Notes: a model not told the origin generated them from the letters alone. 64,000 nt of DNA from PVC group bacterium (GCA_945870225.1 CAMBRF010000001.1:62001-126000), one strand, 5' to 3'. Numbered from the stretch's first letter, positions 1-9,199 are shown. A program made the numbers and translations.

Positions 1-1
1 G

Positions 2-817
2 AGTGTCTTCTGCACCGCCCATGATATTGCGCCCGAATGGCACATCCGCATGCAGGCGGCCTTTCAGAAGCACTGCGATGCGTCGATTTCCAAAACGATC
101 AACTTCCCGCACGACGCCACCGTTGAGGATGTGCGCAAGATTTATCTGCTCGCCTATGAGCACCGCTGCAAGGGGGTAACCGTCTATCGTGACGGGTGCC
201 GTCAGCATCAGCCCATGTCGCTCTCCGAAAAGAAGGCACCGGAAAAGACTGAGACGGCGATGAAGCCGATCCGCCCGATGCCGTTGCCCGAAATCATGTC
301 GGCCATCCGCATCAAGCAGGTGACGCCCTTCGGGAACATGCATATCAAAATTGTGGTCGATCCCGTTTCCCAGCGGGAATTTGAAATTTTTGCCCAGTTG
401 GGGAAGGGGGGCGACATCGCCTGCTCCGATCTCGAGGGCATGTGCCGCCTGATCTCCCTCTATTTGCGCGTTAACGGCTCGCTGGATGAAATTGTGGCGC
501 AATTGGACGGCATCGGGTCCAGCCTGTCGGTCCCCACCAAGGATGGCCGGATCGCGTCACTGGCCGACGGTCTGGCCAAGGCGATTCAGAAATATCAGCG
601 TGCCAAGGCGGTATCGGGACTGCATGCGCTCCTGCTGGGGAAGGCGGATCTTTCCTCGATAGAGCGGGGGACCAAAGCGGGGCCTGTTTCGGCGCATGAC
701 GCCCAGAGCGGGGCAGAGCTCAACGGATTCAAGATCAGATGCCCGGAATGCGGCGGGGCCATCATCTTTGAAGAGGGCTGCGCCAAATGTCACGGCTGTG
801 GCTTCTCGCAATGCTGA
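2..817 (+). CDS. nrdJ: Adenosylcobalamin-dependent (class II) ribonucleotide reductase, C-terminal part
   Basis: The reading frame is open from the first bases of the window, so the gene starts upstream and only the last 271 codons are present. The visible part opens with VFCTAHDIAPEWHIRMQ and runs through TINFPHDATVEDV and YRDGCR, which is the end of the catalytic barrel of class II (NrdJ) reductases. The enzyme makes deoxyribonucleotides with coenzyme B12 and needs no oxygen. A linker of about 40 residues then leads to a C-terminal domain (from about 300 to 817) that ends in a Cys-rich tail, CPECGG then CAKCHGCG, which probably binds zinc and carries the shuttle thiols that re-reduce the active site. 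The stop is TGA at 815-817. Confidence is high for the family; the isoform is inferred. Confidence 0.9.
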   Translation, partial: SVFCTAHDIAPEWHIRMQAAFQKHCDASISKTINFPHDATVEDVRKIYLLAYEHRCKGVTVYRDGCRQHQPMSLSEKKAPEKTETAMKPIRPMPLPEIMSAIRIKQVTPFGNMHIKIVVDPVSQREFEIFAQLGKGGDIACSDLEGMCRLISLYLRVNGSLDEIVAQLDGIGSSLSVPTKDGRIASLADGLAKAIQKYQRAKAVSGLHALLLGKADLSSIERGTKAGPVSAHDAQSGAELNGFKIRCPECGGAIIFEEGCAKCHGCGFSQC

Positions 818-828
818 CAGGCGGGCTT

Positions 829-926
829 GGCGACTGGGTGTGGCTGCCCTGGTGCCCCCGCGCACAGCGCGGTGCTACATTTCCAGTCGCCTATTCTTGC
901 CGATGTGGCACCGATCTGTGATCGGT
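829..926. repeat. Intergenic multi-hairpin element between nrdJ and the TPR gene
   Basis: Two perfect hairpins with 3-nt loops lie here: CCGCGC-aca-GCGCGG (858-872) and ACCGATC-tgt-GATCGGT (910-926). Between them, GGTGCTACAT (871-880) pairs with ATGTGGCACC (903-912) across a 22-nt spacer with one G-T pair. A further 9-bp inverted repeat, GGCGACTGG (829-837) and CCAGTCGCC (883-891), competes with that stem. The order hairpin, arm, spacer, arm, hairpin matches the elements at 25719-25933 and 55478-55557 although the bases differ. It might act as a transcript end for nrdJ, but it lacks a T run. Confidence 0.55.
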
Positions 927-1018
927 CCCCGAGCAGGACACTTGCGGGGCGGCTTCCTCCGTGCTTGCGGTTTGGGCGGTCTTCTGAGAGTCTCTTCACC
1001 ATCTTAGCGGGGAGACTC

Positions 1019-2323
1019 ATGAGATACATGCTGCAAATGGTGTTGGTGTTGTGCCTATCCCTAGCGGCCGTTACGATTCGGGCAGCTCCTTTCGATGCCG
1101 AAGCCTGGGCCGCTTACGAAAGCCGCGATTACGACAAGGCCTGCGATCTCTTTCTCCAACTCTTCCGTGACCGGCCGCAGGATGAGCGCGTTAATTTCGG
1201 GCTCGGCTTGTCCGCCATGAAGGCGGGAAAACTGTCGCACGCCCGGTTCGCCTTTGAGCGGATGCTGGCCATGAACGCGGATAACCAGCGCGCACGACTC
1301 GAACTGGCCCGCACACTGGCCGCCATGGGTCTCTACGATCTTTCGCGCGAGGAATTCGAGAAAGTTCTTCTCTATAATCCCCCCGAAAAAGTGCGAACCA
1401 ACATCGAGGCGTTTCTCCAACAGATCAAACGCGACTCCCGGTCATGGACCGCCGGGGCACAACTCTCCGCCGGTGTCTTCTACGACGACAACATCAACAT
1501 CGGTCCCTCGGAAAGTTTGATCGATACCGGTGTGGGCCGACTTGAGGTAAATGCCCGTTCACGGCCCACATCCGCCTGGGGCGGTTCTGCGGGGGTTTCT
1601 GCCGCCGGCACCTATGATCTCAGCTGGCGCCATGACTGGCTGCTCACCGCCGGCTTGAATGCCAACCAGACGATGGTTCCCGAGAGCCCGGACTACGAAT
1701 TACGCTACCTTCGCGCGCAGGTTGGCCTCCGGCGCCCGGCTCCCTCAACCCTGTTCGATCTGCCGGTCAAGGTGGAGGATCTCAACTACGGGCACGAGTC
1801 GTTCGTCAACATTGTCGGGGCCGAACCCATGCTGTTGTTCGCCCCCACGCGCGACTGGCACCACATCACCCAGGCGGTTTTGGAATATCGCAACTATGAC
1901 GGGGGTGGGAACCGCGACGGAATGACCTATAAGTTGAGCCAGACGGTCAAGCGGTTCTTCGGTCCGGCGCGCCACAGTCTGGCTCTTTCGCTGGGCGGCT
2001 TTCAGGAAAACGCCGATCTGGGTGGTTTTGCCAATTCCGGGCCGGAGCTCTCCGTCACAGGCGAGCTCAAGCCGTTGCCCATGATCACGCTATACGGCCA
2101 GGCGATGTATCGTCAGGCGACTTACCGTGAGATCCTGTTGGCCGACCTCCAGACGGAGTCGAGAAAGGACCATGAATACCAGGTCGTTGCGGGTGTTCGC
2201 CAATCGTTTACAGCCTTCTGGGGCGCGGACCTGAGTTACCGGCATATCGAAAGCCAGTCCAATTTCGGACTCTACGACTATGACCGGAACATGGTCAACC
2301 TATCGACCTTCATGAGTTTTTAA
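1019..2323 (+). CDS. TPR protein with C-terminal outer-membrane barrel (DUF560/Slam-like)
   Basis: This 434-residue protein begins with a signal peptide (MRYMLQMVLVLCLSLAA, cleaved near ...IRAAP). I chose ATG 1019 because GGGGAG lies 7 nt upstream and a signal peptide follows directly; the longer open frame from 827 runs through the intergenic palindromes. Residues about 25-135 form TPR-like helices. From about 140 (RSWTAGAQLSAGVFYDDN) alternating beta strands run to a C-terminal Phe (NLSTFMSF), the usual signal for barrel insertion by BAM. The pattern resembles DUF560, surface-lipoprotein-assembly-modifier-like proteins. Eleven bases separate it from the FecR gene, so the two are co-transcribed. 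The role is inferred: an outer-membrane partner of the FecR/cyclase system. Confidence 0.7.
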   Translation: MRYMLQMVLVLCLSLAAVTIRAAPFDAEAWAAYESRDYDKACDLFLQLFRDRPQDERVNFGLGLSAMKAGKLSHARFAFERMLAMNADNQRARLELARTLAAMGLYDLSREEFEKVLLYNPPEKVRTNIEAFLQQIKRDSRSWTAGAQLSAGVFYDDNINIGPSESLIDTGVGRLEVNARSRPTSAWGGSAGVSAAGTYDLSWRHDWLLTAGLNANQTMVPESPDYELRYLRAQVGLRRPAPSTLFDLPVKVEDLNYGHESFVNIVGAEPMLLFAPTRDWHHITQAVLEYRNYDGGGNRDGMTYKLSQTVKRFFGPARHSLALSLGGFQENADLGGFANSGPELSVTGELKPLPMITLYGQAMYRQATYREILLADLQTESRKDHEYQVVAGVRQSFTAFWGADLSYRHIESQSNFGLYDYDRNMVNLSTFMSF

Positions 2324-2334
2324 CCGGAGGAGCC

Positions 2335-4764
2335 ATGAAAAGACTGATGTGGATTTTCTGCTGTTTCCTCGTAATGCCGGTCCTGTTCGCGGGGGCGGCT
2401 CCTGAACCCATCGGCCGGGTGGTCGGTGCGCAGGGCGATGTTCGAGCCACCGCCCCGGGCGGACCGGTGCGCCATCTGACCGTCCAGGACGCCCTCTATT
2501 CCCGCGATGCAATCATCACGGGGCCGGATGCGCGTCTGCAGGTGTTGTTCAACGACAATTCGTTGTTCTCACAGGGCGAGAACAGCGAGGTGGTGCTGGA
2601 GGACTACATCTACGACCCCTCCCGCCGGGAAAACAATTCTTTTTTCCTGCGGATCATTCGCGGCATTTCCCGTGTTGTGACGGGCCGCATCACCGACCTC
2701 AATCCTGAGCGGTTCAAGGTCAAAACCAGTCGCGCGACCATTGGCATCCGGGGCTGTGAGCTCGGTTTCAATGTTCAACCGGGATTTGACCAGATCATGA
2801 TCATCCGGGTTCCCCCCGGGCGCAGGATCATCGTGCATAACGATCTCCCCGGGACGCCTGCCGCCTCCGCGGAGTTGGTCGTTTTTCACCCCCGGGTCGT
2901 GACCATTTGGGAGGATGGCCGGATGACCGACGAGGCTCTCCATTCCGCCCGACTGCGCCGTCTTTCGACGGAAACCACGCCCGCCGTGGTTCCTGCCTCG
3001 GAGCCCCCTCAGGGTCCGATGGCGCCCGACCAGGACCCCGGCCCGGAGGCTGATGACACCGCAGCCCTGCTGTTCCCATTCGAACAATTTCTGCAGGATG
3101 TTTTGCCCCCGGCGCTGGAGACCGAATCCGCCTGGCTCGACTTGCCCTCCGCGTCGCCGGCGTCCGACTCGTCTGATTCGCGTTCCTTGAAGGGGGGCGG
3201 GCTCGGAGCCCTCTACGCAATGACGACGGTTCAGACTCTCAATGAGTTGCATTACTACAAGCTGATCTCCGGATTCATTGCCGACAGCCTGACCAGTGTG
3301 GATTTTTCCGATACCATTCTGGATCGAAACGGCGTCGTGTTGGGGGTGCAGACCGTCTCGTTGTCCGACATTCCTCTTGCGCGGTTCGGCGGCCTGTCGG
3401 CCTATGAAGGCTATCGTGAGACGGAAATCAGGACGGGGGTCTTCGTGGCCAATGATAATCTCCAGCAATTCGTCCGGCATGTGGACGAGAACAACCCGGC
3501 GGTCCGTCTCACTTTTTGGGGCTTCTCCTCCGATTCCTATGGGACCCGCCTCCCGGCCAGCCAGTTGCTCACCTACGACATTGCCGATGTGACGTATCCG
3601 GACCAGCGTGGCATCGTGATGGGTAGCGAGGTGTATCCCATGACACTTCGCGTTAACACCCGAACGGGCTCCTATGCCGAATATAAAGGCTCAACGGCGA
3701 TGGTCTATGGTCGCATCGAGGATTTGGGTTTCTTCGGGCAGTTTGCTCAGGGGGTGGGGTTTGCGGGACAGAATGCGGCAGGCCGACAGGCTCCGGCGCC
3801 GGACGGCGTCTCGTTTGCAGGGTTCCGCCTGGCCGCCTCCGACCAGGCGGCGGAAACCGGACAGCGTGACTATTTCGGGTATGCCGCCGGCTGGGCTGTT
3901 CCCGTTGCCCCGCCCGTCGCCTCGACGCGGGCGTTGATGTCGGCCGATATGATCACCGATCTCCCTTCTGAAAACGAACAGCGCGTGCATGTCACCCTCG
4001 ACAAGGATGCTTATCAGGCGAATATGAACACGGCGATAACCCTGTATGAAAACCCGGCCGTCTCGTCGGGCAGCGATCTGCATCTCGATGCGCCCCAGAC
4101 TAGCGAATACATCATGAGTGACGACTTTGCCGCCCAGTACCGGGCACCGGGAAGGGAGATCGAACTTCACAACCGGAAAGGGGGCGAGGATTGGGTCTGG
4201 GGTGAATGGAACGGGGAAAGCGTCAATGCGGGCAGCGGTCAGAGTGAGACGGTGGATGGCGCCTACACGGCGGGGCGCACGTTGACGCCCCTTGAGTTCA
4301 CCAGTCTCGTCAATGGTGCCGCCGGATATAACCTGAGCACTCCTGCCGCGACCCCCGGCCGTGCCGTGGCTTTTGTCCAGTGGGCGTCCGGTCAGGAGAA
4401 GATCAGCGGTACCGCGATGTTGAATGTGACGATTCCCGGCGGCGGGTCCCCCGCCCAATGGTCGGGCAATTTCAATCTGGGCACACCGGGCGTCACCCAC
4501 TTGTCAGCGGTGGTGACGCCCACCCCGATCAGCGCGAACGGACACCTGACGGGCATGCCTGCGGGAGGTTATGTGCTCAATGCCGGGGGGAACACCTACG
4601 ATGCCACATCGTTGATTGTATCCAGACCGCAGGGCTTCACCGGCAGTCTGGTCGGCCCCGGCACGGGGGCCCGGCCGGTGACCGGTGCCATCGGGTCCGG
4701 TCAGTTCGCGCATACGGATGGCACCACTGTGACCCTGACCTATGGCTCGGACCTGGCCCCGTGA
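2335..4764 (+). CDS. Secreted FecR-domain protein
   Basis: This 809-residue protein has GGAGGAG just before the ATG and a signal peptide ending near FAGAAPEP. Residues about 25-150 are a FecR domain: GRVVGAQGDVRA, then DAIITGPDARLQVLF, then a strand with SRATIGIRG, the conserved end of the fold. Unlike anti-sigma FecR proteins it has no N-terminal cytoplasmic part, so the domain is probably periplasmic or outer-membrane-facing. A low-complexity acidic/proline stretch (about 220-285) leads to some 500 residues rich in Gly, Thr and predicted beta strands, which I do not recognise. Neighbours are the barrel protein (11 nt upstream) and the CHASE2 cyclase (37 nt downstream). The three gene types occur together in other Gram-negative bacteria, and the FecR protein is probably a sensor or scaffold there. 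Confidence 0.75.
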   Translation: MKRLMWIFCCFLVMPVLFAGAAPEPIGRVVGAQGDVRATAPGGPVRHLTVQDALYSRDAIITGPDARLQVLFNDNSLFSQGENSEVVLEDYIYDPSRRENNSFFLRIIRGISRVVTGRITDLNPERFKVKTSRATIGIRGCELGFNVQPGFDQIMIIRVPPGRRIIVHNDLPGTPAASAELVVFHPRVVTIWEDGRMTDEALHSARLRRLSTETTPAVVPASEPPQGPMAPDQDPGPEADDTAALLFPFEQFLQDVLPPALETESAWLDLPSASPASDSSDSRSLKGGGLGALYAMTTVQTLNELHYYKLISGFIADSLTSVDFSDTILDRNGVVLGVQTVSLSDIPLARFGGLSAYEGYRETEIRTGVFVANDNLQQFVRHVDENNPAVRLTFWGFSSDSYGTRLPASQLLTYDIADVTYPDQRGIVMGSEVYPMTLRVNTRTGSYAEYKGSTAMVYGRIEDLGFFGQFAQGVGFAGQNAAGRQAPAPDGVSFAGFRLAASDQAAETGQRDYFGYAAGWAVPVAPPVASTRALMSADMITDLPSENEQRVHVTLDKDAYQANMNTAITLYENPAVSSGSDLHLDAPQTSEYIMSDDFAAQYRAPGREIELHNRKGGEDWVWGEWNGESVNAGSGQSETVDGAYTAGRTLTPLEFTSLVNGAAGYNLSTPAATPGRAVAFVQWASGQEKISGTAMLNVTIPGGGSPAQWSGNFNLGTPGVTHLSAVVTPTPISANGHLTGMPAGGYVLNAGGNTYDATSLIVSRPQGFTGSLVGPGTGARPVTGAIGSGQFAHTDGTTVTLTYGSDLAP

Positions 4765-4801
4765 TCGCGGTCGGGGCGCCTTCACAACATAAAAGGAATG
4801 A

Positions 4802-6982
4802 ATGAAGAAACGGTCGCTCTTGATGGTTGGCCTTCCCGCGCTGATGGCCAGTCTCCTGCTGGTCTGGTTCGAGCCCGCCCCGTTTGCCGGACTGTCACGC
4901 CAGGCGCATGACTCCCTGTTGCGTGTTCTGGCTGTTCCCCCCCGTGCGGGGGCTGTGACCATGGTGGATATTGACGACGAAAGCCTGGCCCGTCACGGTC
5001 AGTGGCCATGGTCGCGTCGGGAATTGCGCCGGTTCGTCGATAACTTGTGGCGGCAGGGTGCCGCCGTTGTGGTGTTTGATATTGTCTTTCCTGAACCCGA
5101 CCGAACCTCGCCCTGGGTTCTTGAATCAGCGTGGCGGCAGGAATTCGGCCCGGGTGTCGCCATTTCGGGAATCCCCGGCGAGGCGCTCAACCACGATACC
5201 GACTTCGCGGGCGCTCTGGCGCGTGGCCGGTCCGTTCTGGGTTGCTATTTCAACCTCGGGGCCGGCATTGGGAGCGAGCGTGTGCCTGCGGATCCCCTGC
5301 ACCGGGGCCGGTGCTTCGAGAGCGGTCGGCCCCAGCGCGATAGGCTTCCGCAGGGGACCTCCCTCATCCAGTCTCTGCCGGGCTTGCGCGCGTCCGCCTC
5401 GGCGGAAGCCTCTTTCAACACCCTTGCCGATCGCGACAACGTGATCCGCCGTACCCCGTTGCTGGTGGCCTATGGCCCGAACCGCCTCTATCCAGCCCTG
5501 GCGCTGGAGGCGGTGCGGTTGTTCCGCCGTTCCGGCAACATCCGCGTCCGTTATGACGATCAGCTGGGCCGGGGGGTGGAAGGCGTCGACGTCGGCGGGA
5601 TCCGTCTGCCGACGGATGCCAACGGTTGCCTGGTTCTCAATTTCCGCTCCGAACCCTTTCCCCGCGTTTCCGCCTGGCAGGTGCTGGCGGGTGGAAACGT
5701 GGCCGGGATCTCCAATCGGATTATCCTGATCGGAACCTCGGCGGCCGGATTGCACGATTTGAAGGCCACTCCGCTGGCCCCGGATGTTCCCGGAATCGAA
5801 GTCCACGGCACGGCCGTGGACAACATTCTTGCCGGCGATGCGCTTCGTGAACCCCGCTGGATATTTTTTCTTAATCTTCTCGCGGTCACCCTCACCGGCC
5901 TGGCGCTGATCGCCCTGGTGGCCTATCAGCGTGCCTGGCTGGCCTTTTTCACGGCGGCCGGTTTTATGGCGTTGGCCGTGGCGGTGAGTTTCTGGGCCCT
6001 CGATGCGCACCGGTTGGTGGTTTCGCCGGTGGGAGTGATCGTCTGCACGGTGCTGGTTTATACCTCGCTGACCGTGGTCAAGTATTGGAACGAGGAGAGG
6101 GAGCGGCATCGCCTGCGCACCATGTTCGGAACCATGGTGTCGCCGGATGTGATGCGCCTGATGGAGGAGCACCCTGCGAGTTTTTCCCTGGCGGGGCGCA
6201 AAGCCGAGGTGACCGTGCTGTTCTCGGACATTGTCAATTTCACACGCATCGCCGAAAACCTAGACCCTGAGGTCCTGACGCACCTGACCAACCGCTACCT
6301 CACGGAAATGACGGGCATCATCATGGCGCGGGGGGGATATGTGGATAAGTTCTACGGCGATGCGATCATGGCGGTTTGGGGGGCCCCGCATGCCGTGGCG
6401 GACCACGCGCGCGAGGCTTGTCTGGCCGCTCTGGAGCAAAAAGAGAAACTGGTGGAACTCAACCGGGAGTTATCCGCCGGGTTCGGCTGCGAGATCGAAA
6501 TCCGGATCGGCATCAATACCGGCCTGGTAACGGCCGGTAACATGGGGTCGAGGAAACGTTTCCAATACACCGTCATGGGCGATACCGTGAACGTCGCCTC
6601 CCGGCTCGAAGCGGCCAATCGGTCCTGCGGAACAGGCATCCTGATTGGTCAGGAGACCTGGTGCCGGGTGAAGGATGACGTTGAAGCCCGTCAGATAGGG
6701 TGGGTGCATGTCCGCAGCAAGTCGAAACCTGTGCTGGTTCACGAACTGCTCGCGCGTCGCGGCGAGCTTTCTTCCTTGCAGGGTGCGGTCTGCGAGGGGT
6801 ACGGCCACGCTCTTGCGGCCTTCCAGGCGCACCAATGGGATGAGGTGCTTCGGCTTACGCAGCGGGTGTTGGCGCTCAAGACGGATGACGGACCCGCCCG
6901 CCTGCTGCGGGATCATGCGCTCCTTTTTAAAAGCAACCCACCCCCGGAGAACGGGGAGCAGGTTCTTGAAATCGGCGCTTGA
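4802..6982 (+). CDS. CHASE2-domain adenylate cyclase (class III)
   Basis: This 726-residue protein has AAAAGGA before the ATG. One N-terminal membrane segment (about 5-23) is followed by an extracytoplasmic CHASE2 sensor (about 25-330), three membrane helices (about 350-430) and a cytoplasmic class III nucleotide cyclase domain (about 465-645). The catalytic set is complete: metal-binding Asp476 (LFSDIVNF) and Asp520 (KFYGDAIMA), and transition-state residues Asn597 and Arg601 (GDTVNVASR). Lys516 and Thr590 occupy the base-selecting positions, the pair typical of class IIIb adenylate cyclases, so the product is probably cAMP. About 80 helical TPR-like residues close the protein. It is the last gene of the operon, and the natural reading is an envelope signal from the barrel/FecR pair being turned into cAMP. 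No cAMP receptor gene is visible here. Confidence 0.87.
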   Translation: MKKRSLLMVGLPALMASLLLVWFEPAPFAGLSRQAHDSLLRVLAVPPRAGAVTMVDIDDESLARHGQWPWSRRELRRFVDNLWRQGAAVVVFDIVFPEPDRTSPWVLESAWRQEFGPGVAISGIPGEALNHDTDFAGALARGRSVLGCYFNLGAGIGSERVPADPLHRGRCFESGRPQRDRLPQGTSLIQSLPGLRASASAEASFNTLADRDNVIRRTPLLVAYGPNRLYPALALEAVRLFRRSGNIRVRYDDQLGRGVEGVDVGGIRLPTDANGCLVLNFRSEPFPRVSAWQVLAGGNVAGISNRIILIGTSAAGLHDLKATPLAPDVPGIEVHGTAVDNILAGDALREPRWIFFLNLLAVTLTGLALIALVAYQRAWLAFFTAAGFMALAVAVSFWALDAHRLVVSPVGVIVCTVLVYTSLTVVKYWNEERERHRLRTMFGTMVSPDVMRLMEEHPASFSLAGRKAEVTVLFSDIVNFTRIAENLDPEVLTHLTNRYLTEMTGIIMARGGYVDKFYGDAIMAVWGAPHAVADHAREACLAALEQKEKLVELNRELSAGFGCEIEIRIGINTGLVTAGNMGSRKRFQYTVMGDTVNVASRLEAANRSCGTGILIGQETWCRVKDDVEARQIGWVHVRSKSKPVLVHELLARRGELSSLQGAVCEGYGHALAAFQAHQWDEVLRLTQRVLALKTDDGPARLLRDHALLFKSNPPPENGEQVLEIGA

Positions 6983-7124
6983 TGCCAAAACCATGGCCGT
7001 CTCCCGACGAAAAGCCGTGACTATTCATGGATAACCCGCTACACAAGGAGGGCTGTTTTGGCGGAGGTGGGGCGGGGGGCTCCATGCGCCGGCACAAGCT
7101 TCAGTTTGAAAGGTTTGGAACGAT

Positions 7125-7940
7125 ATGCTGACATTGTTTTTGTCGTTATGGGTTATGGCCGGTTTTTGGGTGGGGCTTCACCAAGTTCTCAAATGGGGAA
7201 ACGCTTGGAGCGTCATCCTGTCGATTTTCCTGGGGGTCGGGCTCTTTATGGGTGGCATGTACCTGATCCGGCGCCGGATCACCGCGATCATGGCGGCCAT
7301 ACAGGCTCGCATCACGGAGCGAAATAATACCCTGATGCGGAAGTATCAGCAGCTCGGGAGCCGGGCAGGCGGGAACGTGAAACAACTCATGGACCAGGCG
7401 CGCCGGGACCAGGACGCCATTTTGTCGGAGGCCTTGGCCGCCACCCAGAAAATGGAGCCCTACGGCAAATGGAGCCTGTTACTCGATCGCCAGATTAATG
7501 CCATTCGCCTCCAGTTCCTGTATCAGTTGCGCCGGTTCGAAGAGGTTGACCGGATCCTGCCCAAAACGCTGTTTGCCGATCCGGTCCTGTGTTGCATGAA
7601 GATGTGCCGCCAGTATAAGCGCGGTGAGGATGCCGCTCTAAAGAAGTCGTACGACAAATACCGCAAAAAATACAAATTCGACGCCACCCTCATTTATGCG
7701 ACCTATGCCTGGATGCTGCTGCGGAAGAAACAGACGGACGAGGCCCGTCAGGTCCTTTTGGATGGCAAAAAGGCGACGGAAAACGAGGTTCTTGAAAAGA
7801 ATTGGGAACATGTGACCAACGGCCGGCTGAATCAATTCTCCAATGCGGAATTGGGCGAATCCTGGTATGCCCTTCTGCTCGAAGAGCCCAAGCAGCCCAA
7901 GCCGAGGGTGCAGCGACAGGTGCAGCGACGCCGGTTTTAG
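7125..7940 (+). CDS. Membrane-anchored helical (TPR-like) protein of unknown function
   Basis: This is a 271-residue protein. Two membrane segments at the N-terminus (about 2-22 and 28-47) are followed by a basic, charged stretch (RRRITAIMAAIQARITERN) and then a soluble helical region (about 75-245) with TPR-like spacing. The C-terminus is Lys/Arg/Gln-rich. ATG 7125 is the first in-frame start after a stop at 7107; its ribosome site is weak (GAAAGG, 11 nt away). Forty-nine bases separate it from the LptG-like gene, so the two may be one transcript. I do not recognise the family; the two-helix anchor with a cytoplasmic repeat domain suggests a scaffold. Confidence 0.6.
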   Translation: MLTLFLSLWVMAGFWVGLHQVLKWGNAWSVILSIFLGVGLFMGGMYLIRRRITAIMAAIQARITERNNTLMRKYQQLGSRAGGNVKQLMDQARRDQDAILSEALAATQKMEPYGKWSLLLDRQINAIRLQFLYQLRRFEEVDRILPKTLFADPVLCCMKMCRQYKRGEDAALKKSYDKYRKKYKFDATLIYATYAWMLLRKKQTDEARQVLLDGKKATENEVLEKNWEHVTNGRLNQFSNAELGESWYALLLEEPKQPKPRVQRQVQRRRF

Positions 7941-7989
7941 TGGTAACGCCTTGACGGTAGTGAGGGGCTTACCTAGATTGACCGCCCAC

Positions 7990-9105
7990 ATGAAGATCAT
8001 CGACAAATACGTCCTGCGCCAATACCTGATTCCGCTCGGGTATCTTCTGGTCGCTTTTTGCCTGCTCTACGTGGTGTTGGATCTATTTGACCGTTTTCCT
8101 GATTTTGTCGAGGCCAAGGTTCCGATCAAGGACGTGGTGGTCTACTACGGTTATTACCTTTTCGCCGTCAATGGGTTCGTGCCGTTCATTGTGGTTGTTC
8201 TTCCCATTGCCCTTTTACTGGCCGCGTTGTACACCCTGACGATGTTTGCACGCCACAATGAGCTGACGGCCATGTGCGCCAGCGGCGTGAGCATCCGCCG
8301 GTTGATGGGTCCCTTGCTGGCGGCGGGTTTCTGCGCGAGCCTTTTCGCGGCGGTAGCCCAGGAAACTCTGGGGCCCAGAGCCACCCGCTGGATCGCGGAC
8401 TACGGCAAGTACGTTATCAATCGACAAAATGAGTCGGCGGATATCGTTCGGGAATACATCTACCACACCGGTGCCACACGGCGGCAGTGGATCATCGGCC
8501 AGTTTAACCTTCGCGATCCGGGATCGATGAAAGGGGTGAAGGTCCTTCAGGAACGCCCCGACGCGACGCTGGAAACCGAAATCCTGGCCGCGAGCACCGA
8601 ATGGCTCGATGGCCTTTGGTGGTTTCATGGCCTGCAGACCCGTTCCTACAACGAAGTAGGCGAGCCGATCGGGCCGATGTCTCCCCCATCGGAAATGCCG
8701 GTGGAAATGACAGACTATTCCGAGACGCCGGCGGAGTTTGTCAGTGAGCTTCAGAAGTCGGATTTCCTTTCCTCGTTGGATATGATCCGATATCTCGAAA
8801 GCCGACCCAATCTGTCGGGTGCCGGTCGGGCCCGCCGGCTGGTGGATATCCATGCAAGGCTGGCGATGCCATGGTCCTGCATGGTCCTGATCCTGCTGAG
8901 TCTGCCGGCGACGGCGGGTGGGGTGAGACGGCCGGCCATGCGCAGTGTGGCCTTTGGGCTGGTGGCTCTGTTCGGGTTCTATTTTATTGTCAACCTGGGC
9001 ATGATTCTTGGCAAACGCGAGATCATCTGGGCCTGGCTCGCCGGCTGGTTGCCGAACCTGATCTTCCTGGGAGTCGGTGGGATCCTGACGTGGCGGATGA
9101 AGTAG
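7990..9105 (+). CDS. lptG: LptF/LptG-family permease (probably LptG)
   Basis: This is a 371-residue inner-membrane protein. The family's N-terminus is clear: MKIIDKYVLRQYLIPLGYLL, then LYVVLDLFDRFPDF, a second and third helix around 60-105, a periplasmic beta domain (about 130-260) and three more helices at the end (from about 285). LptF and LptG with LptB extract lipopolysaccharide from the inner membrane and push it along the Lpt bridge. Starts upstream of 7990 lie inside the preceding gene in another frame, and the protein aligns from MKII, so ATG 7990 is preferred. The short N-terminus favours LptG over LptF. No partner lptF is adjacent, so it must lie outside the window. Confidence 0.82.
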   Translation: MKIIDKYVLRQYLIPLGYLLVAFCLLYVVLDLFDRFPDFVEAKVPIKDVVVYYGYYLFAVNGFVPFIVVVLPIALLLAALYTLTMFARHNELTAMCASGVSIRRLMGPLLAAGFCASLFAAVAQETLGPRATRWIADYGKYVINRQNESADIVREYIYHTGATRRQWIIGQFNLRDPGSMKGVKVLQERPDATLETEILAASTEWLDGLWWFHGLQTRSYNEVGEPIGPMSPPSEMPVEMTDYSETPAEFVSELQKSDFLSSLDMIRYLESRPNLSGAGRARRLVDIHARLAMPWSCMVLILLSLPATAGGVRRPAMRSVAFGLVALFGFYFIVNLGMILGKREIIWAWLAGWLPNLIFLGVGGILTWRMK

Positions 9106-9130
9106 GGGATATCTGCCTCCAGCAATCCTA

Positions 9131-9187
9131 ATCGTAATCTTAATCGTAATCTATTGCCCAAGAATGGATTATGATTAAGATTACGAT
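9131..9187. terminator. AT-rich stem-loop between converging genes
   Basis: ATCGTAATC repeats form a 21-nt arm (9131-9151) that pairs with 9167-9187 across a 15-nt loop with one mismatch. It lies exactly between the lptG stop and the stop of the opposing VTT gene, the place for a bidirectional terminator. Each arm itself contains a heptamer-like repeat (AATCGTA/AATCTTA), so it may equally be a member of the repeat families seen elsewhere in this window. Confidence 0.45.
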
Positions 9188-9199
9188 GAAGATTATGAC

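Noticed and set aside
3691-4500. Long minus-strand frame opposite the FecR gene
   Set aside because: It is a shadow of a GC-rich gene; the product is Arg/Gly-rich without a ribosome site. The same holds for long antisense frames at 5126-6172, 10595-11431 and 42027-42938.
7045-7327. AAGGAGGG at 7045 followed by a TTG and an 89-codon frame (7058-7327)
   Set aside because: The frame overlaps the more convincing membrane-protein gene from 7125, and its product is low-complexity and unlike any protein. The perfect ribosome site remains unexplained; a leader peptide is possible.
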